DNA from: Candidatus Tectimicrobiota bacterium
Lineage (GTDB): Bacteria; JACPUC01
Assembly: GCA_016192455.1 (NCBI GenBank)
Contig: JACPUC010000002.1
Location: 1-64,000, forward strand
DNA length: 64,000 nt
Direction of reading: 5' to 3'
A program made the position numbers and the translations under genes. A model generated the notes under the pieces. The model was not told the DNA's origin and did not search any database. It saw only the letters and a list, made by a program, of their open reading frames with translations. Positions 21,876 to 33,494 of this stretch are shown piece after piece (within the stretch, counting starts at the first letter, position 1; each line of letters starts with the position of its first letter).

Positions 21876-23126
21876 CTACACCGCCTCCATGATCGTGACC
21901 GTGATGTAGGTGCCGGTGCCGGCGTGGCTGTGGATAAGGCCGCGCCGTGCCTTCGGCACCTGCAGGGTGCTGTCGCCGAAGTGCGTGCCGATGCGTCCCT
22001 GGAGCTGCCAGAAGGCGAAGACGGCCTGCATGAGGCCCGTGGCGCCCACCGGGTGGCCGCAGGCCAGCAGTCCCCCGGAGGGATTCACCGGCACCAGCCC
22101 ACCCAGGTCGGCCTTGCCGCTCTCCACGAAGGATCCCCCTTCGCCGTAGCGGCAGAGCCCGAGGTCCTCGTAGGTCTGGATTTCCGACGACGTGTAGGCG
22201 TCGTGGAGCTCCACGAAGTCGAGCTCCCGCGGCGGGTTCGTCACCCCTGCCATCTTGTACGCCTGTATGGCGGCGGTGCGGCCGGCGCGGAAGGAGTGCA
22301 CGCCGGGGTACTTCAGCCCCTTGTAGTCTGCGGGCGACTCATGGGGGAGCAACAGGACCTCACCGTGCGGGCGGTCGGCCATGCGCATGGTGTCGGTGCC
22401 GGTCCCCACGCCGGTGATGCGCACCGGCGCGTCGGTGAGCTTCGCCGCCATCTCCTCGCTCGCCAGGATGCAGGCGGCGGCGCCGTCGGACATGACGCAG
22501 ACGTCGAGGAGCGTCAGCGGGTAGGCGACCATGGGGGCGGCGCGCACGTCCTCGATGGTGAGCCGCAGGCGCTTCTGGGCGTAAGGGTTATGGCAGGCGT
22601 TGCGGTGGTTCTTGACGGAGACCCGGGCGAGCTGCTCGACAGTGGTGCCGAACTCGTGCATGTGGCGCACCACCATCATGGCGTAGTAGCCGGTGTAGAA
22701 GCCGCCGAGAGGGAAGTCGAAGCTCACGTCCGAGGCCAGGGCGATGAACTCGTTCCCCTTCCAGGTGTTGACGCGCGACATGGTCTCGAAGCCGTAGGCG
22801 ACGCAGACCTCCATGCGTCCCGAGGCCACGGCCTCCCAGGCGGTCTGGAAGCAGAGTCCGCCGGTGGCGCCGCCGCCTTCGACGCGCTTGCTCGGCTTCG
22901 GGCAGAGACCGAGGTAGTCCTGCACCATGATGCCGGCCATGAGCTGGCGCTGGAAGTGGTCCGAGAAGTAGGAGGCGACGCTGCCGTCGATCTGCTCCGG
23001 CGTCAGAGCGGGAACCTGCGCCAGGGCGGCGTCGAACGCCTCGGCCACCATCTGCTGGAAGGTGACGGTGGGCCGCGCCTTGGCGAACTTGCTGACGCCG
23101 CCGGCAACCATGTAGACCGGGCGCAT
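21876..23126 (-). CDS. SCP2-type thiolase-like protein lacking the nucleophilic Cys
   Basis: Thiolase fold, 416 residues. The position of the acyl-accepting Cys (normally VEaACaTGG) reads VEGGGATGG, with Gly86 at the Cys site. The second-half residues His308 (ELHDAYTSSE) and the CGHPVGATG loop (Cys356, His358) are kept. Without the nucleophile a Claisen thiolase reaction is unlikely. Thiolase-like aldolases such as Ltp2, which also pair with DUF35 proteins and retro-aldolise acyl-CoAs, are a better model; that is an inference. It lies 16 bases after the B12-binding gene and just before the DUF35 gene. Confidence 0.88.
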   Translation of the reverse strand: MRPVYMVAGGVSKFAKARPTVTFQQMVAEAFDAALAQVPALTPEQIDGSVASYFSDHFQRQLMAGIMVQDYLGLCPKPSKRVEGGGATGGLCFQTAWEAVASGRMEVCVAYGFETMSRVNTWKGNEFIALASDVSFDFPLGGFYTGYYAMMVVRHMHEFGTTVEQLARVSVKNHRNACHNPYAQKRLRLTIEDVRAAPMVAYPLTLLDVCVMSDGAAACILASEEMAAKLTDAPVRITGVGTGTDTMRMADRPHGEVLLLPHESPADYKGLKYPGVHSFRAGRTAAIQAYKMAGVTNPPRELDFVELHDAYTSSEIQTYEDLGLCRYGEGGSFVESGKADLGGLVPVNPSGGLLACGHPVGATGLMQAVFAFWQLQGRIGTHFGDSTLQVPKARRGLIHSHAGTGTYITVTIMEAV

Positions 23127-23142
23127 GGCGCCTCCCGTTGCG

Positions 23143-23544
23143 TTACGCGACCTTGATCGCCTGGCGCACGAACTTCACCACGTCGTCGGTGTTGGTGCCG
23201 GGGGTGAAGACCTCGCGGATGCCGATCTTCTTCAGGGCTTCGATGTCGGCGCGGGGGATGATGCCGCCGGCGAACACCACCACGTCATCCATCCCCTTCT
23301 CGCGCAGCAGCTCCATAACACGCGGGAAGATGTAGTTGTGGGCGCCGGAGAGGATGCTCATGCCGATGCCGTCCACGTCCTCCTGCTCCGCCGCGGCGAC
23401 GATCTGCTCCGGCGTCTGGTGCAGCCCGGTGTAGATGACCTCGAAGCCCGCGTCGCGCAGCGCGCGGGCGATGATCTTGGCGCCGCGGTCGTGTCCGTCC
23501 AGGCCCGGTTTGGCGATGAGCACCCTGATCTTGCGTTCGGCCAT
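23143..23544 (-). CDS. B12-binding small subunit of an acyl-CoA mutase
   Basis: Cobalamin-binding domain of a methylmalonyl-CoA-type mutase, 133 residues and a stand-alone subunit. The cobalt-ligand motif DGHDRG is at 16-21 (His18), followed by [12 protein letters not shown] and FAGGIIP loops that bind the nucleotide tail. The ATG at 23544 has GAGAGGAG upstream. It leads the thiolase-DUF35-MeaB run, but no large catalytic subunit follows or precedes it. Confidence 0.9.
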   Translation of the reverse strand: MAERKIRVLIAKPGLDGHDRGAKIIARALRDAGFEVIYTGLHQTPEQIVAAAEQEDVDGIGMSILSGAHNYIFPRVMELLREKGMDDVVVFAGGIIPRADIEALKKIGIREVFTPGTNTDDVVKFVRQAIKVA

Positions 23545-23708
23545 GACGATTCGTCTCCTCTCAGAACGCCCGGCAGGCACCCGAGGAGGGTGCGGTCGCG
23601 GAGATCAGCCGCGCGTCTGCCCCTCTCCAGGCGCGACCAGCATGCGGCAACGAAAGATCGGTTGGCTCGACTCCAGGATGAGGAGGAAGCTTCCACCCCG
23701 CGGCGCCG

Positions 23709-24410
23709 TCAGGTGGCCGCCACGCCGCGAAGATCGGGGAAGCGCAAGCCGCATGATTCAAGAAGACCCCGCACCTCGGCGAAGTAGCGCCCTTGCACCT
23801 CCGCTGCCGAGCAGGACTTCAAGCCGTGGGAGAGGCAGAAGGCGTTATCCTCGGGGTCGGGACGCCCAAAGGCGCGTTTGACGACGATCGGCATCACGGT
23901 GTCGAGGTGCTGCTGAGCCCGCGCAGCCTCGCGGGGGTCGCGGCAGAGGCGCTCCAGTTGCTGGTTGCCAACCGCCTGGTGGACCTCTTCCTCGGCAAGG
24001 ATCTTCACCATCGTTGTGGCCCAGGGAACGTAGCTGGCGTCGCGGTAGGCCTCCAATTGGTAGGTGCCGGCCCTGTCGGCAAGGAAATTAAAGACGACGA
24101 CTTCCGTCCACTCCGTCAATGTCTCGGAGAGCCCGAAGAAGCTCATCCCCGACTTGCGGCTCGCCAGCAGGCCGCCCACGTCCTGACCGAGCTCCTCAAG
24201 GAGCCGGGCGGCGCTCTCGCTGTGCTCGGCTTCTTCGCGGCAGAAGCGGGCCTGCCGCACTTTCTCGCGCCACGTCGGCGCAAGTTCGATGGAGTGGCCG
24301 TAGATTTCCGCGGTGGCAAGCTCGGCCAGGAACTGGCGCGTCATCAGACGCACCACCATGCGACGGTAGTCATCGGTCATCTGGTCACGGCTGTAGATCG
24401 TTTCGGGCAT
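23709..24410 (-). CDS. PaaA-like ferritin-fold diiron protein
   Basis: Resembles the catalytic/structural subunits PaaA and PaaC of phenylacetyl-CoA epoxidase. The 233-residue helical protein has the carboxylate-His pairs expected of a diiron site: REEAEHSESAARLLEELG and later EEEVHQAVGNQQLERL. Other Paa subunits (B, C, D, E) are absent, so a role outside phenylacetate degradation is likely. The substrate is unknown. Confidence 0.7.
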   Translation of the reverse strand: MPETIYSRDQMTDDYRRMVVRLMTRQFLAELATAEIYGHSIELAPTWREKVRQARFCREEAEHSESAARLLEELGQDVGGLLASRKSGMSFFGLSETLTEWTEVVVFNFLADRAGTYQLEAYRDASYVPWATTMVKILAEEEVHQAVGNQQLERLCRDPREAARAQQHLDTVMPIVVKRAFGRPDPEDNAFCLSHGLKSCSAAEVQGRYFAEVRGLLESCGLRFPDLRGVAAT

Positions 24411-24469
24411 CTGCCGCTCCCCCCAAAGCCAAAGGAAGGCAGAATGATCCCTCCTGGTTCGTGCTGCTC

Positions 24470-25306
24470 TCAGACCCGAGCCTCGTCCGGGGGTCCCGGA
24501 ACCGTTGGCACGTTACGAGGTTCCTGTTGCGGATTGCGGGCCCTGCTTTTTTCAGACAATACTAATAGTAAAAAGGAAAGTTGTCTTGCTATCAATCGCG
24601 CTTGTCTGTGATATCCTGCCCAAATTGAAAGAACCAATATTACAAATAAAGCTAAAAGAAGAGTAGTTCTCCAATACGAACTGTAAGAATACGAGATGTA
24701 AGAAGGAACCAAAATCATTATTATTAAAGCGGCAGCCAAATTGTGACAAAGTGCCGCTTCAGCCCTCATTTTAGCCAATACCTGCTTCGCTTGTGGATTT
24801 TCTGTTTTTAAGAAATCGTGCAAGTACCCATCAATTCTCCTATAGTGCGTTTCTTGGGCAGTGGGCTTTTCTTGGTGAGCGCGTCTTTCTTGGTTAGTGC
24901 GTCTTTCTTGGGCAGTGCGAACAATGGGAAATATGTAGGGAATGTTTAATTCCTTGAAGGTATTATTGACCCAAGTCTTTGTCTTGTCTGGGAGGCTGCT
25001 ATACTTGCTGCAATTAAATATCCAATATATGCGGTGTAGCAGATCCCCAATAGGTGTCAAAATGATTCCGATTACATAACCCAACCCTATCAATAGCGAA
25101 AACAGAATTACAAGAGGAGCAAATTTAATTGCAATGAATTTATCAACTGAAAATACCCCCCCCATCTTAAACATGTCGAGCATCCACATTACAAACAAAG
25201 CTAACGCAGTTCCAGGTGGAACACGGCAAATTAGATCGTAAAAAATTTCTGGAACTAGATTGGCAATGGGTGAGGCAATGGATGAAAGCTTTTCTTCATC
25301 TGCCAT
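24470..25306 (-). CDS. AT-rich membrane protein of unknown function, probably acquired
   Basis: I do not recognise this 278-residue protein. Residues about 30-50 and 65-90 are hydrophobic helices, as are about 190-235. A central hydrophilic loop carries an imperfect repeat built on QERR/QEKP units with tandem AQE/NQE/HQE starts. Base composition is about 42% G+C against about 68% around it, and codons are A/T-ending, so it probably arrived by transfer. AAGGGAAG lies 6 bases before the ATG. The candidate promoter at 25416 would make it an independent unit. Confidence 0.7.
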   Translation of the reverse strand: MADEEKLSSIASPIANLVPEIFYDLICRVPPGTALALFVMWMLDMFKMGGVFSVDKFIAIKFAPLVILFSLLIGLGYVIGIILTPIGDLLHRIYWIFNCSKYSSLPDKTKTWVNNTFKELNIPYIFPIVRTAQERRTNQERRAHQEKPTAQETHYRRIDGYLHDFLKTENPQAKQVLAKMRAEAALCHNLAAALIIMILVPSYISYSYSSYWRTTLLLALFVILVLSIWAGYHRQARLIARQLSFLLLVLSEKSRARNPQQEPRNVPTVPGPPDEARV

Positions 25307-25415
25307 TGCTACTTCCCTTTGACATTAAACAGTCACAAGTGAAGATAAAAAAGAGCTGCACCGCTCCTGCGATGGAGCCGATGGTTGAGAAGACGGCGGA
25401 GGTGACAACGGCGGT

Positions 25416-25444
25416 AGGGTACAGTGATTTTACCTCGTTGTCAA
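25416..25444 (-). promoter_or_regulatory. Candidate promoter of the AT-rich gene
   Basis: Perfect TTGACA on the minus strand (25444-25439), a 17-base spacer and a weak TACCCT. It lies about 110 bases before the start of the AT-rich membrane gene, inside the same low-GC island. Confidence 0.35.
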
Positions 25445-25604
25445 TCTGCCCCCGAAGTGCGAGGCAAGCATATCCTCTCCTTCCAGGTAGGCCCCGCAAA
25501 AGGTCCGACGCCCTGTCCGAACTGGTGCCAGCAGCCGATCTCGGGCAGCAACTTGAGTGGGGATGAGGGAGAACGGCGCGGCCGGCTTGATTCTGAGCGT
25601 GCCC

Positions 25605-26600
<996 letters not shown>

Positions 26601-26652
26601 CGTTCCGATACTCCGTTCCTGGTGGGGCAGCTTCGAGGGAGAGCCAGGGGGG

Positions 26653-27444
26653 CTAGACGACCTTTGCTTCTTCGCGCAGCAAGCGCACCAGCTCCTTGGC
26701 GGCGTGCGCGGGGTCACCCTCGATCTTCCGCCCGGCGCTGCGGGGAGGGGGCGGGAAGAACTGCCTGATCTGCACCGCGGCGGCGCCGGCGCCGACGCTG
26801 GCCGGATCGATGCCGAGTTCGCCGGCCCGCCACTCGTCGAGGGGTTTCTTCTTGGCGCCCATGATGCCTTTCAGCGACGGGTAGCGCGGCTCGTTCAGCC
26901 CTTTCTGGCAGGTGATCACGGCGGGGAAGGTGACGGAGACGACCTCGCTGCCGCCCTCGATCTGGCGGTGGGCCACGGCGCTCGTGCCGTCCTCGGCGAC
27001 GCTCAGCTTGTTCACCACGCACACCTGCGGCAGGTCGAGGAGTTCCGCGAGCTGCGGGCCGACGTGCATGCAGTCGTCGTCGATAGCCTGCTTGCCGCAG
27101 AGGATGAGGTCGTACTCCAGCTTGCGCAGGGCGGCGGCCAGCACGCCGGCGGTGCCGAGGGAGTCGCAGCCCGCAAAGGCGGGATCATTGAGGTGGACGC
27201 CCCTGTCGGCGCCCATGGCGAGGCAGGTGCGCAGGGCCTCCTTGGCTTTGTCACCTCCCATGGTGACGACGGTCACCTCGCCGCCGAAGCGCTCCTTCAG
27301 CCGCAGCGCCTCCTCCAGCGCGAATTCGTCGTAGGGGTTGACGACGAACTGGGCGTCGTGCAGATCGACGCCTCCGCCGTCCGGCGCGAGCTTGATCTGC
27401 GTCTCGCTGTCGGGCACCTGCTTCATGCAGACAACGATCTTCAT
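26653..27444 (-). CDS. etfB: Electron transfer flavoprotein beta subunit
   Basis: AMP-binding partner of EtfA. The 263-residue length is normal. MKIVVCMKQVPD at the start, NPYDEFALEEALRL, the ADRGVHL segment and the CGKQAIDDDCMHVGPQLAELL motif are typical. GAAGGAAGG lies just before the ATG at 27444. It is downstream of leuA, separated by an inverted repeat at 27463. Confidence 0.96.
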   Translation of the reverse strand: MKIVVCMKQVPDSETQIKLAPDGGGVDLHDAQFVVNPYDEFALEEALRLKERFGGEVTVVTMGGDKAKEALRTCLAMGADRGVHLNDPAFAGCDSLGTAGVLAAALRKLEYDLILCGKQAIDDDCMHVGPQLAELLDLPQVCVVNKLSVAEDGTSAVAHRQIEGGSEVVSVTFPAVITCQKGLNEPRYPSLKGIMGAKKKPLDEWRAGELGIDPASVGAGAAAVQIRQFFPPPPRSAGRKIEGDPAHAAKELVRLLREEAKVV

Positions 27445-27462
27445 GGTGCCTTCCTTCGCAAA

Positions 27463-27503
27463 ATAGCCCCGATAGCGACGCACCGTCTGGCGATCGGGGC
27501 TAT
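27463..27503 (-). repeat. Perfect 11-bp inverted repeat in the leuA-etfB spacer
   Basis: ATAGCCCCGAT at 27463-27473 is complemented exactly at 27493-27503 across a 19-base loop. It sits 19 bases upstream of etfB. No T-run follows, so it may be an operator or an mRNA stability element rather than a terminator. Confidence 0.5.
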
Positions 27504-27612
27504 GAGGAGGGGAGAAATCCCGCCGGGCGCCGCCGCGGCACGACGCCGCGCCGGGGCGGCGCCATGCCACGGCAGGCTCGGCGTCTCCACGAGGAACCGG
27601 GGAGGGCAGCCG

Positions 27613-29142
<1,530 letters not shown>

Positions 29143-29318
29143 GGTGCGGAAATCCTTTCGCATGCGCTGGAGGCCGCTCCGGCGGCGTCAGCGTGCAGAG
29201 CGCCAAGGCCCAGGAGGCGTTGCGACCGGAAGCCGAGGCAACGGAGCGCGGCGACAGGGGCGGCGGGAACACCCGCTGGGGCGCGCGGCTCGTTGCGCAG
29301 GCGCCAAACGACGGCTGG

Positions 29319-29348
29319 ACCTTAGCATAGAACTTGGCAGTCGGGCAA
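29319..29348 (-). promoter_or_regulatory. Candidate leuA promoter
   Basis: Minus-strand TTGCCC, an 18-base spacer and TAAGGT with an upstream TGC. The TGCTAAG core recalls the promoter at 14389. It gives a leader of about 170 bases, in which I see no Leu-rich peptide. Confidence 0.35.
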
Positions 29349-29774
29349 GGGAGGTTCATCCCCCTAGACGGCGACTGCGGATGCGGAGAACGATGAGATC
29401 AGAACACCGTCACGCGGCGTTACTGGGGGGGCAGAAGTCGTAGGGGGAGGAGGGGCAGGGCGAGGGTGGAGAAGGGAGAGAGCGTCTGAGAACATGCCCA
29501 CGGCATGCCAGCTTCGCCACGAGCTCGTCTCCTGGGTGAACCCCAGGAGCACCGTGCCGGGCTTGCACCCTGGCGCTCAGGTTGGGGTGGTACGCTCCAC
29601 ATCGTGCATTCCTCCTTCTGTCGGCGCATGCTTTGCTTGCGCCTTACCACTCGAACGGCCTGCTCCCGGCGCGGCTTCATCCTTTCGCGGGCGCCGAGGA
29701 TGGTCCCTTGCGGAACCACAGCCTCACGGCCAACCCCGGGATCGGTCGCCGCCGCCGCAGCCCGCCGCTCCTCA
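29349..29774. other. Intergenic stretch without a supported gene
   Basis: About 425 bases between the nuclease-family gene stop and the leuA promoter. A plus-strand GGGGTGGTACGC at 29584 recalls a T-box core, but no plus-strand gene follows. Nothing else is supportable. Confidence 0.4.
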
Positions 29775-30269
29775 CTACAGGCTGCCAAAATCTTCCGGCC
29801 TGAGGTTTTCAAGCCAGCTCTTCAGGTTCTCGGGCTCCTCAGGCGTCTCCTCACTCTGCTGCTGTTCGGGAATCTCGATGCTGCGCGCTTCCTCAATAAC
29901 CTTTTCGGCAACGAAGATGGGCGCCTCCATCCGCAACGCCAGGGCGATGGCGTCGCTGGGGCGTGAATCAATGCTCAGGGAAGCCCCATTCATCACCAGT
30001 TCAATGCTAGCATAGAAGGTGTTGTTCTTCAAGTCGCTGACGATGACGCGCTCTACCCGAGCCTTAGCCCCCTCGATGATGTTCTTGATGAGATCATGCG
30101 TCATCGGCCGGGGCGTGGGCACGTTCTCCATCTTCATCGCAATGGCGTTGGCTTCGAAGATGCCCACCCAGATCGGCAGCGCCTTTTGCCCACCGAGGTC
30201 CTTCAAGATAACGATCGGCATGTTGGTCAACGGATCCAGGGTAAGCCCCTTCACTTTCATTTCAATCAC
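29775..30269 (-). CDS. Bifunctional nuclease family (DUF151) protein
   Basis: Small protein of the DUF151/BFN fold, whose plant member degrades RNA and DNA. The bacterial role is not established. The 164-residue sequence shows [30 protein letters not shown] and [15 protein letters not shown], the typical conserved blocks, plus an acidic Gln/Glu-rich tail. A GTG start at 30269 is chosen because AGGAGG lies 8 bases upstream; the ATG at 30260 is too far from it. It follows miaB after 13 bases, so the two share a transcript. Confidence 0.9.
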   Translation of the reverse strand: MIEMKVKGLTLDPLTNMPIVILKDLGGQKALPIWVGIFEANAIAMKMENVPTPRPMTHDLIKNIIEGAKARVERVIVSDLKNNTFYASIELVMNGASLSIDSRPSDAIALALRMEAPIFVAEKVIEEARSIEIPEQQQSEETPEEPENLKSWLENLRPEDFGSL

Positions 30270-30282
30270 CGACGTTACCTCC

Positions 30283-31608
30283 TCATGAGGAGTGAGCAGC
30301 AAGGCGGCCTTCGAAGCTGTACAGGCCTGCCCGCACAATTTCGACCGGCACGAGCTTGCCCTTCAGGGAGAGATCACCCACAAAGTTCACCACCTTGTTC
30401 GACGCCGTGCGGCTGGTCAGTTTGGCGGCATCCTTCTTGCTAGGGCCCTCCACGAGGACGGTCTCGATGCGTCCCTCGTACCGCGCATTGCGCTTCACTT
30501 GGATGCCTTGCTGAAGTCGCTGCAGGGTGTCGAAGCGCTCCTTCTTCTTGGTCTCGGAGACCTGATCCGGCATCGACGCCGCCGGAGTGAGGGGACGCGG
30601 GGAGTACTTGAAGAGGAAGAAACTGTCGTACTCGACCTCCTCAACGAGCGCCACGGTGCGCTGGAAGTCGTCGTCCGTCTCGCCGGGGAAGCCCACGATC
30701 AGGTCGGTGGAGAACGCCATCTCGGCAACGAGCGCGCGCATGCGGCGCACCTTCGCAAGGTACTCCGCAGCGGTGTAGCCGCGATCCATGCGGCGGAGGA
30801 TGCGGTCCGACCCCGACTGCACCGGCAGGTGGAGCTGCTTGCAGAGGGTCTCGCTGCGGGCGATGGTCTCCATGAGCGCCTCGGAGAAGTCTGCCGGATG
30901 CGAGGTCACGAACCGCACCCGCGCCATCCCCGACACCGCCGCAACCTGTTCGAGCAGCGCCGGAAAGCTGCGCTCGCCGGGGAGGTCGTGCCCGTACGAG
31001 TTCACGTTCTGCCCGATGAGGGTCACTTCCTTGTAGCCATTCGCGGCGAGCTGCTTGACCTCCTCGATGATGAGGCGGCTGGGACGACTGCGCTCGGCCC
31101 CGCGCGTCAACGGCACAATGCAGTACGTGCAGCGATGGTTGCAGCCCTTAATGATGCTGACAAAGGCCGCGTACTCGGTCTGCCGCTGGATGACCGAGGG
31201 CTCGTCGAAGCTCGCATCGACGCTCACGTCGACGACGCTGCGTTGCTCCTCGCCCGCCTGCCGAAGGAGGTCTGGTAACTTTTCAATATTGTCCGTCCCA
31301 CAGACCACGTCAACGATCGGCATCCTCTCGGAAATGCCGCTCCCCGCCCGCTGGGCGACACAGCCGCACACAGCAATCTGCGTGCCAGGGTTTTTCTCCT
31401 TCAGCTCGCGCAGCCGCCCCAGGTGGCTGAAGACCTTCTGCTCCGATTTCTCCCGGATGGCGCAGGTGTTGAGGACGATGAGGTCCGCATCGCGGGCGTT
31501 CTCGGTGAGGTCGTAGTCTTCCCGCGCCATCAACCCGACGATGCGCTCGGCATCGTATTTATTCATCTGGCAGCCGAAATTCACCACGGCGAGCCGCTTC
31601 CTGGCCAC
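30283..31608 (-). CDS. miaB: tRNA-2-methylthio-N6-dimethylallyladenosine synthase MiaB
   Basis: Radical SAM methylthiotransferase that modifies A37 of tRNAs reading UNN codons. The 441-residue length is normal. The N-terminal domain holds the auxiliary cluster cysteines (Cys13 in NFGCQMN, Cys49 in LNTCAIRE, one in CGCVAQ), then the radical SAM motif CNHRCTYC and a C-terminal TRAM domain. GTG at 31608 is preceded by GGAGAGGAG; the frame remains open upstream but would pass over the promoter. Confidence 0.96.
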   Translation of the reverse strand: MARKRLAVVNFGCQMNKYDAERIVGLMAREDYDLTENARDADLIVLNTCAIREKSEQKVFSHLGRLRELKEKNPGTQIAVCGCVAQRAGSGISERMPIVDVVCGTDNIEKLPDLLRQAGEEQRSVVDVSVDASFDEPSVIQRQTEYAAFVSIIKGCNHRCTYCIVPLTRGAERSRPSRLIIEEVKQLAANGYKEVTLIGQNVNSYGHDLPGERSFPALLEQVAAVSGMARVRFVTSHPADFSEALMETIARSETLCKQLHLPVQSGSDRILRRMDRGYTAAEYLAKVRRMRALVAEMAFSTDLIVGFPGETDDDFQRTVALVEEVEYDSFFLFKYSPRPLTPAASMPDQVSETKKKERFDTLQRLQQGIQVKRNARYEGRIETVLVEGPSKKDAAKLTSRTASNKVVNFVGDLSLKGKLVPVEIVRAGLYSFEGRLAAHSS

Positions 31609-31636
31609 TTCGAGCTCCTCTCCTAAGTGCTGTCCA

Positions 31637-31664
31637 AATATAGTGTTATTGAGTGCGCTGTCAA
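31637..31664 (-). promoter_or_regulatory. Strong sigma-70 promoter for miaB
   Basis: Minus-strand perfect TTGACA (31664-31659), a 16-base spacer and TATATT (31642-31637). The predicted start lies about 20 bases before the miaB GTG. This is the best promoter match in the window. Confidence 0.7.
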
Positions 31665-31998
31665 GAAGCCAGGAGCTGGGGAGAGGCTGCGTGGCAGGCG
31701 TGGGGTGCTGCCGCGGCGCTTCCCTCGCGCAGGGCATCGGCGCGCACCGCAGCAGCAACGGCGCCTGGCGCCATCCCAAGGACGGCCGCTCTTGCCAGTG
31801 CGCTGTTTCTCACCTGAGATCGCAGAGATGTGCCAGAGCGCCGCGCCCCCTTGCGCACCCCGCCTTGTAGGGGCGGTTCGCGAACCGCCCCTACGGGAGT
31901 AAGGGTTTGGAAGAGCAAGGGACCCCTCCAAGAACTTCCCCCCGTACATCGCACGAAGATGGCGTCGAATTTAAGGCTGGAACTTGTGCGACGCAACC
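31665..31998. other. Intergenic region carrying a palindromic repeat
   Basis: About 330 bases between the miaB promoter and the kinase stop. The only structure I see is the 28-bp palindrome at 31867. Confidence 0.4.
31867..31894. repeat. Perfect 28-bp palindrome
   Basis: GTAGGGGCGGTTCG followed directly by its exact complement. Near-identical palindromes occur scattered between genes in many environmental bacteria, so this is probably a dispersed repeat of a small mobile or REP-like family rather than a gene-specific operator. Only one copy is present here. Confidence 0.65.
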
Positions 31999-33075
31999 CT
32001 AAGCGGCGGATTCCCCCGGAGAGACCGTGGCGGCCATGTCGCTCCGCCGGCAGCGCACGCCGCGCCGCGCCAGGCGGATATCGAGGAGCCGCCCGCCCGC
32101 CGCGGTGATGGCCTGCCGCACGGCAAGGCGTTTTGCCGGCGGCGTCACGAAGAAGACGCAGCCGCCGCCGCCGGCGCCGCACACCTTCATGGCCTCGGCG
32201 CCGGCGCGGTGCGCGGCCCGCCCCAGGCACTCGATGCCGGGCGTGCTGGTGCCGCGGCTGAGGCGCCGGCGGTAGGACCACTCCGCGGCGATAGGCGCCG
32301 CCAGCCGATCCAGCCGGCCCGCGCTCAGCTCCTCGTAGAGGCGCAGCGAACTTGCCGCGATGCCGCCGAGCAGACGCCGCAGCGCCTGGCTGCCGTCGAA
32401 GAAGCCGCGAAACACCTCCCAGTTGTTCAGCGCCGAGCGCCGCGGCACGCCGGTGTAGCAAAGGAGGAGACGCTCGCCCAGGGCCTCCAGGTCGACGTGG
32501 AGGGCCTCGCGTCGCACTCCTGCGGGCGTTCCCCAGAGCGCCTGCACCCCGCCGTAGGCCGCCGGGTAGTAGTCCTGCCAGCCGGTGGGGGCTTGGATGA
32601 TGGTCGTCTCCAGGTTCTGCGCCTGCTGAATGAGCCCCGGCAGGTTGAGTCGCCCTCCCAGGAAGCGTCGCAACGCCGCGAGCAGCGCGACGAGGAGCGC
32701 CGAGGAGCCGCCAAGCCCGGAGCCGGCGGGCGCCTGGCAGTCGGTCTCGAGGGTGAGCCCGGCGCGCGGCGGGGCGGCATGCGGGGCGGTCGCCTGGCGC
32801 AGCTCGTGCAGGAGCGCCGCGCGCAGCATGGGGAGGCTGCGGCAGCGCTGCAGCGCCTCGACATCAGCCCCTCTCCACCGCCGCCCCTGATCGAGCGAAC
32901 GCAGCAGGATGGCGCCGTCCTGGCGAGGAGAAAGTCGCACCGTGGCGTAGCAATCGATCGCCACGTTCAGGGTCACGGCATCCTTGCAAAAGAGATAAAG
33001 AGGCCAGAGATCGAGCGTCCCGCCGGCGAGGTCGATGCGGCTGGGGGCGCTAGCTTCGAGAGGGTGGCGCGTCAC
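31999..33075 (-). CDS. GHMP-family sugar kinase (heptose-phosphate kinase-like)
   Basis: ATP-dependent small-molecule kinase of the galactokinase-homoserine-mevalonate-phosphomevalonate superfamily. The pattern, with SRIDLAGGTLD at the N-terminus, PAGSGLGGSSA at 116-126 (phosphate loop) and MKVCGAGGGGCVFF near the C-terminus, is closest to D-glycero-D-manno-heptose 7-phosphate kinase (HddA) and related sugar kinases. The 358-residue length fits. It begins at a GTG with only a distant AAGGGA. No other heptose genes are adjacent, so the substrate is uncertain. Confidence 0.8.
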   Translation of the reverse strand: MTRHPLEASAPSRIDLAGGTLDLWPLYLFCKDAVTLNVAIDCYATVRLSPRQDGAILLRSLDQGRRWRGADVEALQRCRSLPMLRAALLHELRQATAPHAAPPRAGLTLETDCQAPAGSGLGGSSALLVALLAALRRFLGGRLNLPGLIQQAQNLETTIIQAPTGWQDYYPAAYGGVQALWGTPAGVRREALHVDLEALGERLLLCYTGVPRRSALNNWEVFRGFFDGSQALRRLLGGIAASSLRLYEELSAGRLDRLAAPIAAEWSYRRRLSRGTSTPGIECLGRAAHRAGAEAMKVCGAGGGGCVFFVTPPAKRLAVRQAITAAGGRLLDIRLARRGVRCRRSDMAATVSPGESAA

Positions 33076-33317
33076 CGGTTGGCGGTCCCTTGCGGAGAGG
33101 CGGCGAGCCGCGCCGGCGCTTGAGGACGCCTGGCAGGTTCGCGCAGCATGGGTTGGCTCACGGGGTCGGCGGACGGATCACCTGCCGTCGGTTCGTTGCC
33201 ACCACACTCTAATCAGGAGGGGGAGCCTTGTCCACCTGCCGGTGCCGCGGGCCGGCGCGATGAAACCCTGTCGGCGAGACCCCGCGTCAGCGACCGGCCG
33301 AGGTACGAGCGGCGGCG

Positions 33318-33346
33318 TGGACAGCGGCGCCTGCCTCTCCTAGAAT
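33318..33346 (+). promoter_or_regulatory. Promoter of the acpS-uvrB-uvrC unit
   Basis: TGGACA (5 of 6), a 17-base spacer and TAGAAT (5 of 6). It lies about 150 bases before the acpS ATG, and no better start lies upstream. Confidence 0.55.
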
Positions 33347-33494
33347 AAAAGTGAAGCTGTTCCCGGGCCGCGTTGCTGGAGCAGGCGCGGTCCTGAGTGA
33401 GCATGGCTTGCCGGCTGAGCCGTTTCGCTCTGGGGAGAAACGGCCGCGGCATGGCGCCGGCGGGAAGGCCACAGCCTGCGGCGGTTTGTTCGGC

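Noticed and set aside
24470-25306. Insertion sequence or prophage as explanation for the AT-rich island
   Set aside because: No transposase, integrase, terminal inverted repeat or target duplication is visible.
29584-29595. GGGGTGGTACGC resembling the T-box core
   Set aside because: It is on the plus strand while the flanking genes are on the minus strand; no specifier stem or downstream amino-acid gene fits.
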